This document shows, piece after piece, positions 54,193 through 63,198 of a stretch of 64,000 nucleotides of DNA. A program made the translations under genes and the position numbers. The first letter of the stretch is position 1. Every line of letters starts with the position of its first letter. This stretch comes from Micromonospora echinospora (GTDB lineage: Bacteria > Actinomycetota > Actinomycetes > Mycobacteriales > Micromonosporaceae): the NCBI RefSeq assembly GCF_900091495.1, contig NZ_LT607413.1:558001-622000 (forward strand), in the 5' to 3' direction. The notes below the pieces were generated by a model. That model worked only from the letters and a program-made list of their open reading frames with translations. It had not been told where the DNA came from and did no database searches.

Positions 54193-54681
54193 TCAGCCGG
54201 GCCGCTCGACGGTCAACCGGGCCCGCAGCTGCTCCCGGACCAGGTCGGGCACGTGCGGCGAGACGTCCCCGCCCCACTTCGCGACGTCCTTGACCAGGCT
54301 GGAGGAGAGGAACGAGTAGAGCGGGTTGGTCGGCATGAAGAGCGTCTCCACCCCGGCCAGGCCGATGTTCATCTGGGCCATCTGGAGCTCGTAGTCGAAG
54401 TCGCTGACCGCTCGCAGCCCCTTGACCAGGACACTCGCCTGCTGTTCCCGACAGAAGTCGACAAGCAGACCCTGGAAGGACGCCACCCGGACGTTGTCGT
54501 AGGAGGCGGTCACCTCCCGCAGCATGGCGATCCGCTCGTCGACGGTGAACAGACCACTCTTCGACTGGTTGACCAGCACACCGACGATGACCTCGTCGAA
54601 AAGCCGGCTGGCCCGGCCGATGATGTCGAGGTGACCGTTGGTGACCGGGTCGAACGAGCCGGGACAGACCGCACGTCTCAT
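54193..54681 (-). CDS. coaD: Phosphopantetheine adenylyltransferase
   Basis: Penultimate step of CoA synthesis. 162 residues: MRRAVCPGSFDPVTNGHLDII (T-x-G-H signature), VLVNQSKSGLFTVDERIAML, VLVKGLRAVSDFDYELQMAQMN and FMPTNPLYSFLSSSLVKDVA. Overlaps the rsmD stop by 4 bp (ATGA). 151 bp upstream of sepIVA-like. Confidence 0.97.
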   Translation of the reverse strand: MRRAVCPGSFDPVTNGHLDIIGRASRLFDEVIVGVLVNQSKSGLFTVDERIAMLREVTASYDNVRVASFQGLLVDFCREQQASVLVKGLRAVSDFDYELQMAQMNIGLAGVETLFMPTNPLYSFLSSSLVKDVAKWGGDVSPHVPDLVREQLRARLTVERPG

Positions 54682-55241
54682 GATCGGCGACCGTACCAAA
54701 GAGTGGTCTCGCCGTAACGCCGGCTGCGTTCGGCGGTGATCCCCTCCACCCACTCCACCGGCCCGGACCGGCTCGCCCGCTCGACCACCACCAGGGCGTC
54801 GGGGGCCAGCCAGCCACCGCCGACCAGCGCGGTCAGGACCGCGGCGACCTCCCGGTCCGGCACCGCGTACGGCGGGTCGGCGAAGACCAGGTCGTACGGT
54901 CCGCCCTCCGGGCCGGCGGCGAGCACGGTGGACACCTTCCCGTTCACCAGCCGGGCGGTCGGAGCGGCCCGGAGCAGGGCGATGTTCTCCCGCACCACCC
55001 GGGCGGCACGCGCGTCGGACTCGACCAGCAGCACGTGCCCCGCACCCCGGGACACCGCCTCCAGCCCGACCGCGCCGGAGCCGGCATAGAGGTCGGCCAC
55101 CCGCGCCCCGGTCAGGTCGAGGCTCGCCTCGACCGCGCTGAACAGCGCCTCGCGCACCCGGTCGGAGGTTGGTCGGGTGCCTCCGCCGGGCGGCGCGGCG
55201 ATCCGCCGACCGCCGAGCGTCCCGGCCACGATCCGGGTCAC
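54678..55241 (-). CDS. rsmD: 16S rRNA (guanine-N2-)-methyltransferase RsmD
   Basis: Modifies G966 of 16S rRNA. 187 residues, MTRIVAGTLGGRRIAAPPGG, TRPTSDRVREALFSAVEA, VADLYAGSGAVGLEAVSRG (SAM site) and DLVFADPPYAVPD (catalytic DPPY). GTG at 55241. Directly upstream of coaD, as in many bacteria. Confidence 0.94.
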   Translation of the reverse strand: MTRIVAGTLGGRRIAAPPGGGTRPTSDRVREALFSAVEASLDLTGARVADLYAGSGAVGLEAVSRGAGHVLLVESDARAARVVRENIALLRAAPTARLVNGKVSTVLAAGPEGGPYDLVFADPPYAVPDREVAAVLTALVGGGWLAPDALVVVERASRSGPVEWVEGITAERSRRYGETTLWYGRRS

Positions 55242-55365
55242 CGTCGCTCCCTGTGCATGGCCCAGACGCTACGCGACGCACGATCGGCAGGCGGGCAGCG
55301 GTTCGGGGACCCGGGGTGTCCGGTCGGGACGGTCGCCTCGCCGGCGGCGGAACGGAACCGGCGGC

Positions 55366-57564
55366 TCAGCCCTTCTCCAGGTACTCGGCCCGCTCCTCGT
55401 CGACCAGGGCGGCCACCGAGGCGGCCAGGGCGGGGTGCCGGGCCAGCTCCGGGTCCTCCTCGACCAGGGTGATCGCCTCGGCACGGGCGTCGCGGATCAG
55501 GTCGGCGTCCCGCAGCAGGGAGAGCAGCCGCAGGTGCGAGCGGCGGCCGGACTGGGTCGCGCCGAGCACGTCGCCCTCCCGGCGCTGCTCCAGGTCGAGT
55601 TCGGCGAGCTTGAAGCCGTCGGTGGTGGAGGCGACGGCGTCCAGCCGCTCCCGGGCCGGGGTGCCCTCGGTCGCCTCGGTGACCAGCAGGCAGAGCCCGG
55701 CGGCCGAGCCCCGCCCGACCCGGCCGCGCAGCTGGTGCAGCTGGGAGACGCCGAACCGGTCCGCGTCGAGGACGATCATCACGGTGGCGTTGGGCACGTT
55801 CACGCCGACCTCGACGACCGTGGTGGCGACCAGCACGTCCAGCTCGCCGGCGGCGAAGGAGCGCATCACCGCGTCCTTCTCGTCGGCGGGCAGCTTCCCG
55901 TGCAGTATCCCGATCCGCAGCCCGTGCAGCGGCCCCTCGGCGAGCAGCGGAGCCACCTCGGTCACCGCCAGGGGTGGCCGCCGCCCGGTGTCGTCCTCCT
56001 TCGGGGCCTCCTCCTCGGACTGCGGACCCTCGCCGATCCGGGGGCAGACCACGTACGCCTGGTGGCCGGCGGCGACCTCCTCGCGCAGCCGACGCCAGGC
56101 CCGGTCCAGGTAGGCCGGTTTCTCGGCGGCCGGCACCACGTGCGAGGCGATCGGCGAGCGCCCCTGCGGCAGCTGGGCGAGGGTGGAGACCTCCAGGTCG
56201 CCGTAGACGGTCATGGCGACCGTCCGGGGGATCGGTGTGGCGGTCATCACCAGCACGTGCGGCGGCTGGTCGGCCTTGGCGCGCAACGCGTCGCGCTGCT
56301 CCACTCCGAAACGGTGCTGCTCGTCGACCACCACCAGACCCAGGTCGGCGAAGTCGACGCCCTCGTAGAGCAGGGCGTGGGTGCCGAGCACGATCCCGGC
56401 GCGGCCCTCGGCGACCTCGGCGAGGGCCCGACGGCGGGCCGCCGCGCCGAGCGAGCCGGTGACCAGCTCGACCCGGGTGGCGTGCTCGGCGGCCCCCAGC
56501 TCCCCGGCCTGGGCCAGCGGGCCGAGCAGCTCCTGGATGCCCCGGTGGTGCTGGGCGGCGAGCACCTCGGTCGGGGCGAGCAACGCCGCCTGCCCACCGG
56601 CGTCGACCACCTGGAGCATGGCCCGCAACGCGACGAGGGTCTTGCCGGAGCCGACCTCGCCCTGCAACAGCCGGTGCATCGGGTGCGCGGTGCCAAGGTC
56701 GGCCGCGATCTCCCGGCCGACGTCCCGCTGGCCGCCGGTCAGCTCGTACGGCAGGCGGGCGTCGAACGCGGCGAGCAGCCCGTCCGGCTTGGGCGGCCGG
56801 GGGCGGGCCGGCCAGTCCGCGGCGCGGAGCTTGCGCTGCACCAGGGTCACCTGCACGGCGAACGCCTCGTCCCACTTGAGCCGCCGCCGGGCCCGGTAGA
56901 GGGCCTCCTTGGTGGACGGCCGGTGGATCTCCCGCAGCGCCACGTCCAGGCCGACCAGGTTCCGGGTGGCGCGCATGGTCGCCGGCAGCGGATCCGCCGG
57001 CGGGGTGAGGGTGTCCAGCACCATCCGCACGCACTTGGCGATCACCCAGGTGGGCACCGCCGCCGCGGCCGGGTAGACCGGGATCAGCGCCCCGGCGAAC
57101 TCCTCGACCTCCTCGTTCGCCGCCGCCTCGCCCTCGCCGCCCTCCCCGAGCAGCACGTACTCCGGGCCGTTGAGCTGGCGTTTGCCCCGGAACTCGGTCA
57201 CCTTGCCGGCGAACAGCCCCCACCGGCCGGGACGCAGCTCCCGTTCCCGCCAGGCCTGGTTGCCGAAGAAGGTCAGGGTGAGCGTGCCGCCGGAGCCGTC
57301 CCCGACGGTCACCTCCAGCAGGTTGCCCCGGCGCTGCCGCATCGGACGGACCGCCGTGCGCTGCACCTGGGCCAGCACGGTCACCTGCTCGCCGACGTCC
57401 AGCGAGCGGATGTCGGTGTGCTCGCCGCGCTCGTCGTACCGGCGCGGGAAGTGGTAGACCAGGTCGCCGGCGGTGTGCAGGTCGAGGTGGCCGGCGAGGG
57501 CCTTGGCGGTCTTCTCCCCGACCAGCTTCTTCAGCGGCGTGTCCACCGTGGACGACTCGGTCAT
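55366..57564 (-). CDS. recG: ATP-dependent DNA helicase RecG
   Basis: Reverses stalled forks and migrates Holliday junctions. 732 residues; N-terminal wedge/OB domain (TVLAQVQRTAVRPMRQRRGN), Walker A LLQGEVGSGKTLVALRAML, DExH box VVVDEQHRFGVEQRDAL, VMTATPIPRTVAM, and C-terminal LVATTVVEVGVNVPNATVM with QLRGRVGRGSAAG. ATG at 57564 overlaps the DAK2 gene stop by 4 bp. Followed by rsmD after 125 bp. Confidence 0.96.
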   Translation of the reverse strand: MTESSTVDTPLKKLVGEKTAKALAGHLDLHTAGDLVYHFPRRYDERGEHTDIRSLDVGEQVTVLAQVQRTAVRPMRQRRGNLLEVTVGDGSGGTLTLTFFGNQAWRERELRPGRWGLFAGKVTEFRGKRQLNGPEYVLLGEGGEGEAAANEEVEEFAGALIPVYPAAAAVPTWVIAKCVRMVLDTLTPPADPLPATMRATRNLVGLDVALREIHRPSTKEALYRARRRLKWDEAFAVQVTLVQRKLRAADWPARPRPPKPDGLLAAFDARLPYELTGGQRDVGREIAADLGTAHPMHRLLQGEVGSGKTLVALRAMLQVVDAGGQAALLAPTEVLAAQHHRGIQELLGPLAQAGELGAAEHATRVELVTGSLGAAARRRALAEVAEGRAGIVLGTHALLYEGVDFADLGLVVVDEQHRFGVEQRDALRAKADQPPHVLVMTATPIPRTVAMTVYGDLEVSTLAQLPQGRSPIASHVVPAAEKPAYLDRAWRRLREEVAAGHQAYVVCPRIGEGPQSEEEAPKEDDTGRRPPLAVTEVAPLLAEGPLHGLRIGILHGKLPADEKDAVMRSFAAGELDVLVATTVVEVGVNVPNATVMIVLDADRFGVSQLHQLRGRVGRGSAAGLCLLVTEATEGTPARERLDAVASTTDGFKLAELDLEQRREGDVLGATQSGRRSHLRLLSLLRDADLIRDARAEAITLVEEDPELARHPALAASVAALVDEERAEYLEKG

Positions 57565-59186
57565 TCGACCCCCACCAGGAGCGGATAGTGCGGTTGGCCC
57601 CCGGCGTACGCCTGGACCTCGACGAACGGCCAACGCCGGGTGACGTGCGCCCGGACCGCGTCGACCAGCCCGGCCGGGGCGTCCGCCCCGGTGAGCAGGG
57701 TGACCAGTTCCCCGCCGCCGCCGAGCATCCGGTCCAGCAGGGCGGTGCAGGTGTCGAGGAGGTCGACGCCGATCAGGTGCACCTCCCCCTCGACCAGGGC
57801 GAGCACGTCGCCCGGACGGCACGGGCCGGCGACGGTGAGCGCCTCCCGGCGGGCGTGGCAGACCTCGGCGTACCGGCAGGCCCCGGCGGCCTCGGCCATC
57901 GCGATCACGTCGTCCTCGAAGGAGCGCGACGGATCACGGACGGCGAGGGCGGCGAGCGCCTGCACCGGCGAACGGGTCGGCACCACGCTCACCTTCACCC
58001 CGAACGGGTGGGCCTGACGCACCACCTCACCGGCGACCGACGCGGTGGCGGCGTCGTTCGGCAGCACCACCACCCGGGCCGCGCCGGTGCCCCGGACCGC
58101 GTCGAGCAGTTCCCCGATCGAGGGGTTGGCCGGGACCACGGCCGCGCCCTCCCGGGCGAAGACCGCGGCGATGCCCGCGCCGGGAGCCACCACCACGGCC
58201 GACCGGGCCGCGCCGTCCGGAGCCGGCGGCGGGGTCGGCGGCGGCTGGTCGGCGAACCGGGTCACCGAGATCCGGTACGGCCGTCCGGCCTCCACCCCGG
58301 CCTCGACCGCCGCGCCGACGTCGTTGACGTGGACGTGGACGTTCCAGGTGCCGGACTCCCCCGGCGGCGGGTCGTCGCCGACCACCACCAGCGAGTCGCC
58401 GAGCGCGTCGAGGGTGGCGCGCATCCGGGCCACCGCCGCTGCCTCGGCGTCGAGCAGGAACTGCACCTCGTAGGCGTACGCGTCGGAGCCGGTCTCGCGG
58501 GCGGCGCTGGCCGGCGGGCGGACCGGACGGCGCTCCGGGGCCGGGCGGGCGGGCGCCTCCCCGGTGACCACCTCGACCAGGGCGTCGAGCAGCAGGCAGA
58601 GGCCACGCCCACCGGCGTCGACCACTCCGGCGCGGGCCAGCGCCGGCAACTGCTCCGGAGTGCGCGCCAGCGCCCGGCTCGCCGCGCCGGCCGCCGCGCG
58701 GGCGACCACGCGGAGATCGTCGCTGGCCGCCTCCGTCGCCCCGGCCGCCGCGGCGGCCACCACGGTGAGCAGCGTCCCCTCGACAGGGTGGGCGACCGCG
58801 CCCCGGGCCGCGGCGGACGCGCCCCGCAGCGCCTCGGCGAGAGCCCGGCCCCGGACGACCGGGGTGGAGACGAAGGTGTCGGCCAGCCCTCGCAGGATCT
58901 GCGCGAGGATCACCCCGGAGTTGCCCCGGGCACCGAGCAACGCCCCGCGCGCCACCAGGCGTAACGCGTGGCCGTGCGGGGTGGCACCGCCCTCCGGTGA
59001 GGTGTCGAGGTCCATCCCCAGGGCATGCTGGGCGGAGGTGAGGGTGAGCACCAGGTTGGTGCCGGTGTCGCCGTCGGGCACCGGGTAGACGTTCAGGTCG
59101 TCGATCTCGCCCTGGTGGCGGCGCAGCGCCGCGAGCCCGGCGGCGCACCAGCGGCGCACCGCGGCGGCGTCCAGGGTCTCCAGCAC
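57561..59186 (-). CDS. DAK2/FakA-like fatty-acid kinase protein
   Basis: 541 residues. DAK2 domain at the N-terminus: LRRHQGEIDDLNVYPVPDGD and TGTNLVLTLTSAQHALG with Mg-binding Asp; LLGARGNSGVILAQILRGLAD; then DAGGRGLCLLLDALVEVV. C-terminal DegV-linked domain ends with LLTGADAPAGLVDAVRAHV. FakA supplies acyl-phosphate to PlsX-PlsY in Firmicutes; this homologue commonly precedes recG in actinobacteria. The frame is open far upstream (to 60968) because of antisense rpmB and ATP-grasp genes; I chose the GTG at 59186. Confidence 0.87.
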   Translation of the reverse strand: MLETLDAAAVRRWCAAGLAALRRHQGEIDDLNVYPVPDGDTGTNLVLTLTSAQHALGMDLDTSPEGGATPHGHALRLVARGALLGARGNSGVILAQILRGLADTFVSTPVVRGRALAEALRGASAAARGAVAHPVEGTLLTVVAAAAAGATEAASDDLRVVARAAAGAASRALARTPEQLPALARAGVVDAGGRGLCLLLDALVEVVTGEAPARPAPERRPVRPPASAARETGSDAYAYEVQFLLDAEAAAVARMRATLDALGDSLVVVGDDPPPGESGTWNVHVHVNDVGAAVEAGVEAGRPYRISVTRFADQPPPTPPPAPDGAARSAVVVAPGAGIAAVFAREGAAVVPANPSIGELLDAVRGTGAARVVVLPNDAATASVAGEVVRQAHPFGVKVSVVPTRSPVQALAALAVRDPSRSFEDDVIAMAEAAGACRYAEVCHARREALTVAGPCRPGDVLALVEGEVHLIGVDLLDTCTALLDRMLGGGGELVTLLTGADAPAGLVDAVRAHVTRRWPFVEVQAYAGGQPHYPLLVGVE

Positions 59187-59327
59187 GGCGGAAAGCCTAC
59201 TGGCGGGCACCGACAGCCGCCGGACATCGCCGGCGGCCGACCCGCCGCGTCGGACGGCCGACAGCCGTTCCGACGGTCCGGTCCACGGCTGTCCGGGCGG
59301 TGCCGGACAGCTCCGGCCGGGAGCCGG

Positions 59328-59370
59328 TTGGCTGGTCTGCGGGGGCATCGGGTAACCTGACCAGGTTGCC
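59328..59370 (+). promoter_or_regulatory. Candidate rpmB promoter with palindrome over the -10
   Basis: TTGGCT (59328-59333), 19-nt spacer, TAACCT (59353-59358, TANNNT). The -10 lies in the palindrome GGTAACCTGACCAGGTTGCC (59351-59370, core AACCTG-AC-CAGGTT). A repressor could bind here. The start lies 54 bp downstream. Spacer of 19 is long. Confidence 0.4.
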
Positions 59371-59423
59371 CGGGCAGCACCTGCCGGCGACCCTCGTGAA
59401 CGAACAAATCCCAGGAGTATCCC

Positions 59424-59615
59424 GTGGCTAGCGTGTGCGACGTCTGTGGCAAGGGGCCGGGCTTCGGCCACAACGTGTCCCACTCGCACCGGCGGACCAA
59501 CCGCCGCTGGAACCCGAACATCCAGTCGGTGCGTACCCCGGCCGGTGGCGGCAACACCAAGAAGCTCAAGGTCTGCACCTCGTGCATCAAGGCCGGCAAG
59601 GTCACCCGCGCCTGA
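59424..59615 (+). CDS. rpmB: 50S ribosomal protein L28
   Basis: 63 residues: [20 protein letters not shown] then [20 protein letters not shown] and [14 protein letters not shown]. Two CxxC pairs make this the zinc-containing (C+) form. GTG at 59424 with AGGAGTATCCC. Monocistronic, followed by a stable hairpin. Confidence 0.97.
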   Translation: MASVCDVCGKGPGFGHNVSHSHRRTNRRWNPNIQSVRTPAGGGNTKKLKVCTSCIKAGKVTRA

Positions 59616-59645
59616 CGCGGTAACACCGCGCCCCACCGTCGTCAC

Positions 59646-59674
59646 TGCCGGCGGACCCCCGTGGTCCGCCGGCA
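59646..59674 (+). terminator. rpmB terminator hairpin
   Basis: Perfect 12-bp stem, TGCCGGCGGACC (59646-59657) and GGTCCGCCGGCA (59663-59674), loop CCCGT, 30 bp after the rpmB stop. Followed by CTGTCGTG, not a T-run. Confidence 0.65.
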
Positions 59675-59798
59675 CTGTCGTGTACGCCCACGGCACTCTC
59701 GTGCCCGGTCGCCGCGCCTCGAACAGCGCGCCCGGCGCCCTCCCCGCCCCGTGCGGAGCCGACCTTCCCCGCGATCGAACCACCCGGAGGGCCGACCC

Positions 59799-61052
59799 GT
59801 GGCGCTGCGCCTCGCCCGCGACGACATGATCATCGTCGGGGTGCCGCCGGGCATACTCGGCGTGCTGGGTGAGCTGCTTCCGGCCGGCTGCGCCGTGATC
59901 ATCGAGGATCCCGAGCTGATCCGCCGCCGCGACCTGCACCGGGCGCTGGCCGGGATGCCGTTCGTCTCCCGGGTCGTGCCGGCGGCGTACCAGCAGGACA
60001 CCTTCGACGTCGACGCGCTGCTGGCGGTCGAGCCGGCGCTCGCCACCGCCCGACTGGTCATGCCCGGCGTCGAGTACGCGGTCACCGCCGCCGCCCGGCT
60101 CGCCGAACGGCTCGGCCTGCCCGGTGCCGGGGTGTCCGCCGCCGAGACCTTCACCGACAAGCACCGCCTGCGCCGGCTCGCCGCCGGCCACGGCCTGCCC
60201 AACCCGGCGTACGCACTGGTCCGGACGCCGGCCGAGGCGGAGGCGTTCGTCCGGCGGGTGGGCGGACGGTGTGTGCTCAAGCCGACCCGGCGCGCGGGCA
60301 GCCTCGGCGTGCAGTTCCTCGACGACCCGGACACGGTGGCTGCCGTCTGGGCGGCCACCACGGACCCGCCCGGCTCCGAGGAGGATGCCGGGGTGCCCAC
60401 CGAGGTGCTGGTCGAGGCAGCGCTGACCGGTTCGGAGCACAGCGTCGAACTGCTGGTGGCCGAGGGCGAGGTGCTCTTCGGCAACGTCACGGACAAGCGG
60501 GTGCTGCCCGGCCGGCACCCGGTGGAGACCGGGCACACCGTCCCGTCCGGACTGCCCGGGGCACAGTGCCGCGTCCTGCTCGACGTCGCCGCCCGGCTGG
60601 CCCGGGCGGCCGGGTTCCGCACCGGCGTGCTGCACAGCGAGTGGATCCTCGCGGACGGGGTGCCGACCCTGGTGGAGTGCGCCGCCCGGCTTCCCGGCGA
60701 CCTCATCGCCGCGCTGATCGCGGTGGCGTACGAGGCGTCGTTCGTCGAGGCGTACCTGCGGGTGCTCCTCGGGGAACGCCCGGCGCTGCCGGCCCGCGCG
60801 GTCGCGGCGGCGGCGGTGGAGTTCCTGGTCGCCCCGCCCGGCACGATCACCGCGATCGGGGACGTCCGCCAGGCCAGCCGGGTGCCCGGTCTGCTCGACC
60901 TGCGGCTGGACGTGGCGGTCGGCGACCGGGTGGCCGAGGTGGTGTCCTCCCGGCAGCGCTGCGGTCACGTGCTGGCCTGGGGTGCCGACCCGACCGAGGC
61001 GGCCCGCACCGCACGGCGCGCCGTCGAGCTGATCCGTCTCGCGGTGGCCTGA
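59799..61052 (+). CDS. ATP-grasp domain protein (amino-acid ligase-like)
   Basis: 417 residues. N-terminal preATP-grasp: IIVGVPPGILGVLGELLPAG; then MPGVEYAVTAAARLAERLGL, VSAAETFTDKHRLRRLAAGH and GGRCVLKPTRRAGSLGVQFL, and catalytic core with LTGSEHSVELLVAEGEVLFGN, HSEWILADGVPTLVECAARL (metal ligands). This is the carboxylate-amine ligase fold of L-amino-acid ligases and BL00235-type enzymes; substrate unknown. GTG at 59799 with CGGAGG. Not obviously an operon with rpmB, which has its own terminator. Confidence 0.85.
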   Translation: MALRLARDDMIIVGVPPGILGVLGELLPAGCAVIIEDPELIRRRDLHRALAGMPFVSRVVPAAYQQDTFDVDALLAVEPALATARLVMPGVEYAVTAAARLAERLGLPGAGVSAAETFTDKHRLRRLAAGHGLPNPAYALVRTPAEAEAFVRRVGGRCVLKPTRRAGSLGVQFLDDPDTVAAVWAATTDPPGSEEDAGVPTEVLVEAALTGSEHSVELLVAEGEVLFGNVTDKRVLPGRHPVETGHTVPSGLPGAQCRVLLDVAARLARAAGFRTGVLHSEWILADGVPTLVECAARLPGDLIAALIAVAYEASFVEAYLRVLLGERPALPARAVAAAAVEFLVAPPGTITAIGDVRQASRVPGLLDLRLDVAVGDRVAEVVSSRQRCGHVLAWGADPTEAARTARRAVELIRLAVA

Positions 61053-61071
61053 CTCCCTCCCGGCGTGGCCG

Positions 61072-61539
61072 TCAGAGCGTGCGGCCGAAGGAGACGCAGC
61101 CGGGGGCGTCCCGGTAGTAGCCGAAGTTGGGGATTCGCTCGTAGCCGGCCGCCTGGTACATGGCGATCGCCTCGGGTTGCCGGTCCCCGCACTCCAGGAC
61201 GATCCGCTTGCGGCCCTGCTCCCGCGCCGAGCGCTCCACCGCCGCCAGCACCGCCCGCGCCACTCCCCTGCCCCGGGCCGCCGGGGCGGTGTACATCCGC
61301 TTCACCTCCGCCACCTCACCGGTGTCGCCGTGACTGCGCCAGCCGCCGCAGCCGAGCGGCTCCCCGTCGGAGTAGGCCACCAGGAACGCCCCGTCCGGCG
61401 GCTCGAACTCGGCCGCGTCGACCGGGGTGTCGTCGCCGCTGCCGCCGTACCGGGCGGCCAGGTCGGCCAGGGCCGCCCGGACCAGTCGCTGCGCCACCTC
61501 GGAGTCGAAGCGCAGCACGCGGATCTCGATGTCGCTCAC
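61072..61539 (-). CDS. GNAT-family N-acetyltransferase
   Basis: 155 residues with GNAT motif A: EVKRMYTAPAARGRGVARAVL (Q/R-x-x-G-x-G/A pattern: RGRGVA) and motif B ALECGDRQPEAIAMYQAAGY. Starts MSDIEIRVLRFDSEVAQRLV. Substrate unknown. I chose GTG 61539; a GTG-free frame extends to 61611. Convergent with the ATP-grasp gene, 19 bp apart. Confidence 0.85.
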   Translation of the reverse strand: MSDIEIRVLRFDSEVAQRLVRAALADLAARYGGSGDDTPVDAAEFEPPDGAFLVAYSDGEPLGCGGWRSHGDTGEVAEVKRMYTAPAARGRGVARAVLAAVERSAREQGRKRIVLECGDRQPEAIAMYQAAGYERIPNFGYYRDAPGCVSFGRTL

Positions 61540-61635
61540 CCCGGCAGGGTACGACCGCGGCCGGCCCGGAACCGGGCCGGCCGCCCCCGATCGGTCGTAC
61601 GTCACGTCCACCCCCGCCCACGGCGGGAGGACAGG

Positions 61636-62613
61636 TCAGCCCGGCTGGTCGGTGCCGGGCACCACCGCGAAGGTCCAGAGCAGGTAGCTCGACGCCCCGG
61701 CCGTCCCGGGCGGAAACCGCGCCGGCGTGGACGGGACCCTCGCCCCGCGCTCGGCGTACTCGTGGTACTCGCCCACCACCCGTCCGCTCGCCGGATCGAA
61801 GAGGAGCGCGGTCAGCAGCTCCCCGGCGGGCTCACGTTGCCCGACGGCCTGGTACCGGTGGCCGTCGACGACGACCTCCCGGGCGACGAGCCCGTCGAGG
61901 TCGGCAATCACCTCGTAGAAGGCCACCCGTGCCTGCGGCGACAGGCGCGGTTCGGCGGTGGCGAACGTGGTCAGGAGATGGTTGGTCAGGTGTGCCTCCG
62001 GGTCCACCGGCCCCGGCCCGGTGTAGGACCCGATCTCCTCGTCGAGCCGGGCCCGCAGGACCGCCGGGTCGGTGGGCAGGTCGGCCAGCCAGCGCGGGGT
62101 CGGGAAGTACCAGCTACCGCCCGCGGCGGCCACCCGCCGGTTCTCCTCGGCGGTGCTGCCCGGCGGGTACGGCGCGTCGACCGGCCGGTCGACGCCGTCG
62201 ACGCGCAGCCGCAGCGGCAGCGCGGTCTGCCCGTCGAACCAGGTCTCCCGGACCTCCTGCCAGCCCTCCGGGCCCTCGCTGCGGCGGTAGAGCAGCATGC
62301 CGGGCGGGACCGGCTCGGCGGGAACGTGCCCGGCCTGCTCGATCAGCCGGGCCATCACCTCCTGCGGGTTCGGGGCCGCCGGCACCGGCGTCGGCCGGCC
62401 GGGCGCGAGCACCACCGCCCCGCCGACGGCGAGCGCGACGACGGTCGCGGCGGCGGCGACCGGCGCGAGCCAGCGGGTTCGCCGCACCGGGTGGACGGCG
62501 ACCCGGTGCCGGCTGATCGCGTGCCAGGTGCGGGCGACCGACTCGGCGGTCGGCTCGCGCCGTCCGGGGGGCAGTTCCCGGACGGCGACCAGGTCGGGCT
62601 CGTGACGGCTCAT
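61636..62613 (-). CDS. CU044_5270-type membrane protein, partner of the sigma factor
   Basis: 325 residues. Hydrophilic N-terminus (MSRHEPDLVAVRELPPGRRE) for about 55 residues, a membrane segment (WLAPVAAAATVVALAVGGAVVL), then an extracytoplasmic domain rich in Tyr/Trp/Pro (GPEGWQEVRETWFDGQTALP). Actinobacterial proteins of this type accompany ECF sigma factors and may act as anti-sigma or sensor; no zinc anti-sigma motif (HxxxCxxC) is visible. Overlaps the sigma gene stop by 4 bp. Confidence 0.8.
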   Translation of the reverse strand: MSRHEPDLVAVRELPPGRREPTAESVARTWHAISRHRVAVHPVRRTRWLAPVAAAATVVALAVGGAVVLAPGRPTPVPAAPNPQEVMARLIEQAGHVPAEPVPPGMLLYRRSEGPEGWQEVRETWFDGQTALPLRLRVDGVDRPVDAPYPPGSTAEENRRVAAAGGSWYFPTPRWLADLPTDPAVLRARLDEEIGSYTGPGPVDPEAHLTNHLLTTFATAEPRLSPQARVAFYEVIADLDGLVAREVVVDGHRYQAVGQREPAGELLTALLFDPASGRVVGEYHEYAERGARVPSTPARFPPGTAGASSYLLWTFAVVPGTDQPG

Positions 62614-63149
62614 CGGGCGGCTCCTTCGGTGGCCAGGGCGGCCCGGACCTTGCTCCGGGCCCGGTGCAGGGCGGACTGGACCGAGCCCAGCGGGATGTCC
62701 AGGGCGGTGGCGATCTCGGCGTACTCCAGCTCGGCGACGGCGTACAGGAACAGCACGTCCCGCTGCCGTCGGGGCAGCCCGGCGAGCACGGCGGAGAGCC
62801 GGGCGACGGCGCGCTCGGCGTCCACCCGTTCGGCGGTACGCCGCAGCGGCCCCTCGACCTCCGGACCGGCCCGCGCGGCGAGGCGCAGCGCGCGGATCTC
62901 GGTCCGGCGGTGCCGACGCAGGAGGTTGGTGGCGATGCCGTAGAGCCACGGCAACAGCTCGCCCCGGGCGCGGTCGTACCGGTCGCGGCGTTCGTAGGCG
63001 ATCAGGAAGGTCTCCGCCACCACGTCCTCGGCCAACTGCTCGCCGACCCGTCGGGTGCAGTAGCGCAGCAGGTCGCGGGCGTACCGCTCGAACATGCCGG
63101 CCAGGTCGGCGGGATCCGCCCCGGCCGGCGTGCGCGTGGGCGTCGTCAT
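62610..63149 (-). CDS. ECF RNA polymerase sigma factor
   Basis: 179 residues. Region 2: LAGMFERYARDLLRYCTRRV, EDVVAETFLIAYERRDRYDR and LLPWLYGIATNLLRRHRR. Region 4: LPRRQRDVLFLYAVAELEYA, EIATALDIPLGSVQSALHRA. Target promoters unknown. ATG at 63149; an upstream ATG at 63164 would add five residues. Downstream of thiL by 49 bp and coupled to the membrane protein (ATGA). Confidence 0.92.
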   Translation of the reverse strand: MTTPTRTPAGADPADLAGMFERYARDLLRYCTRRVGEQLAEDVVAETFLIAYERRDRYDRARGELLPWLYGIATNLLRRHRRTEIRALRLAARAGPEVEGPLRRTAERVDAERAVARLSAVLAGLPRRQRDVLFLYAVAELEYAEIATALDIPLGSVQSALHRARSKVRAALATEGAAR

Positions 63150-63198
63150 ACCCCTTCTTGCCATCCGCCGGCCGGCATGTTCCCCGGCCCGAAAACGG

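Noticed and set aside
59187..60968. Upstream extension of the DAK2 protein to 1135 residues
   Set aside because: The extension covers rpmB and the ATP-grasp gene in antisense; homology starts at the GTG at 59186.
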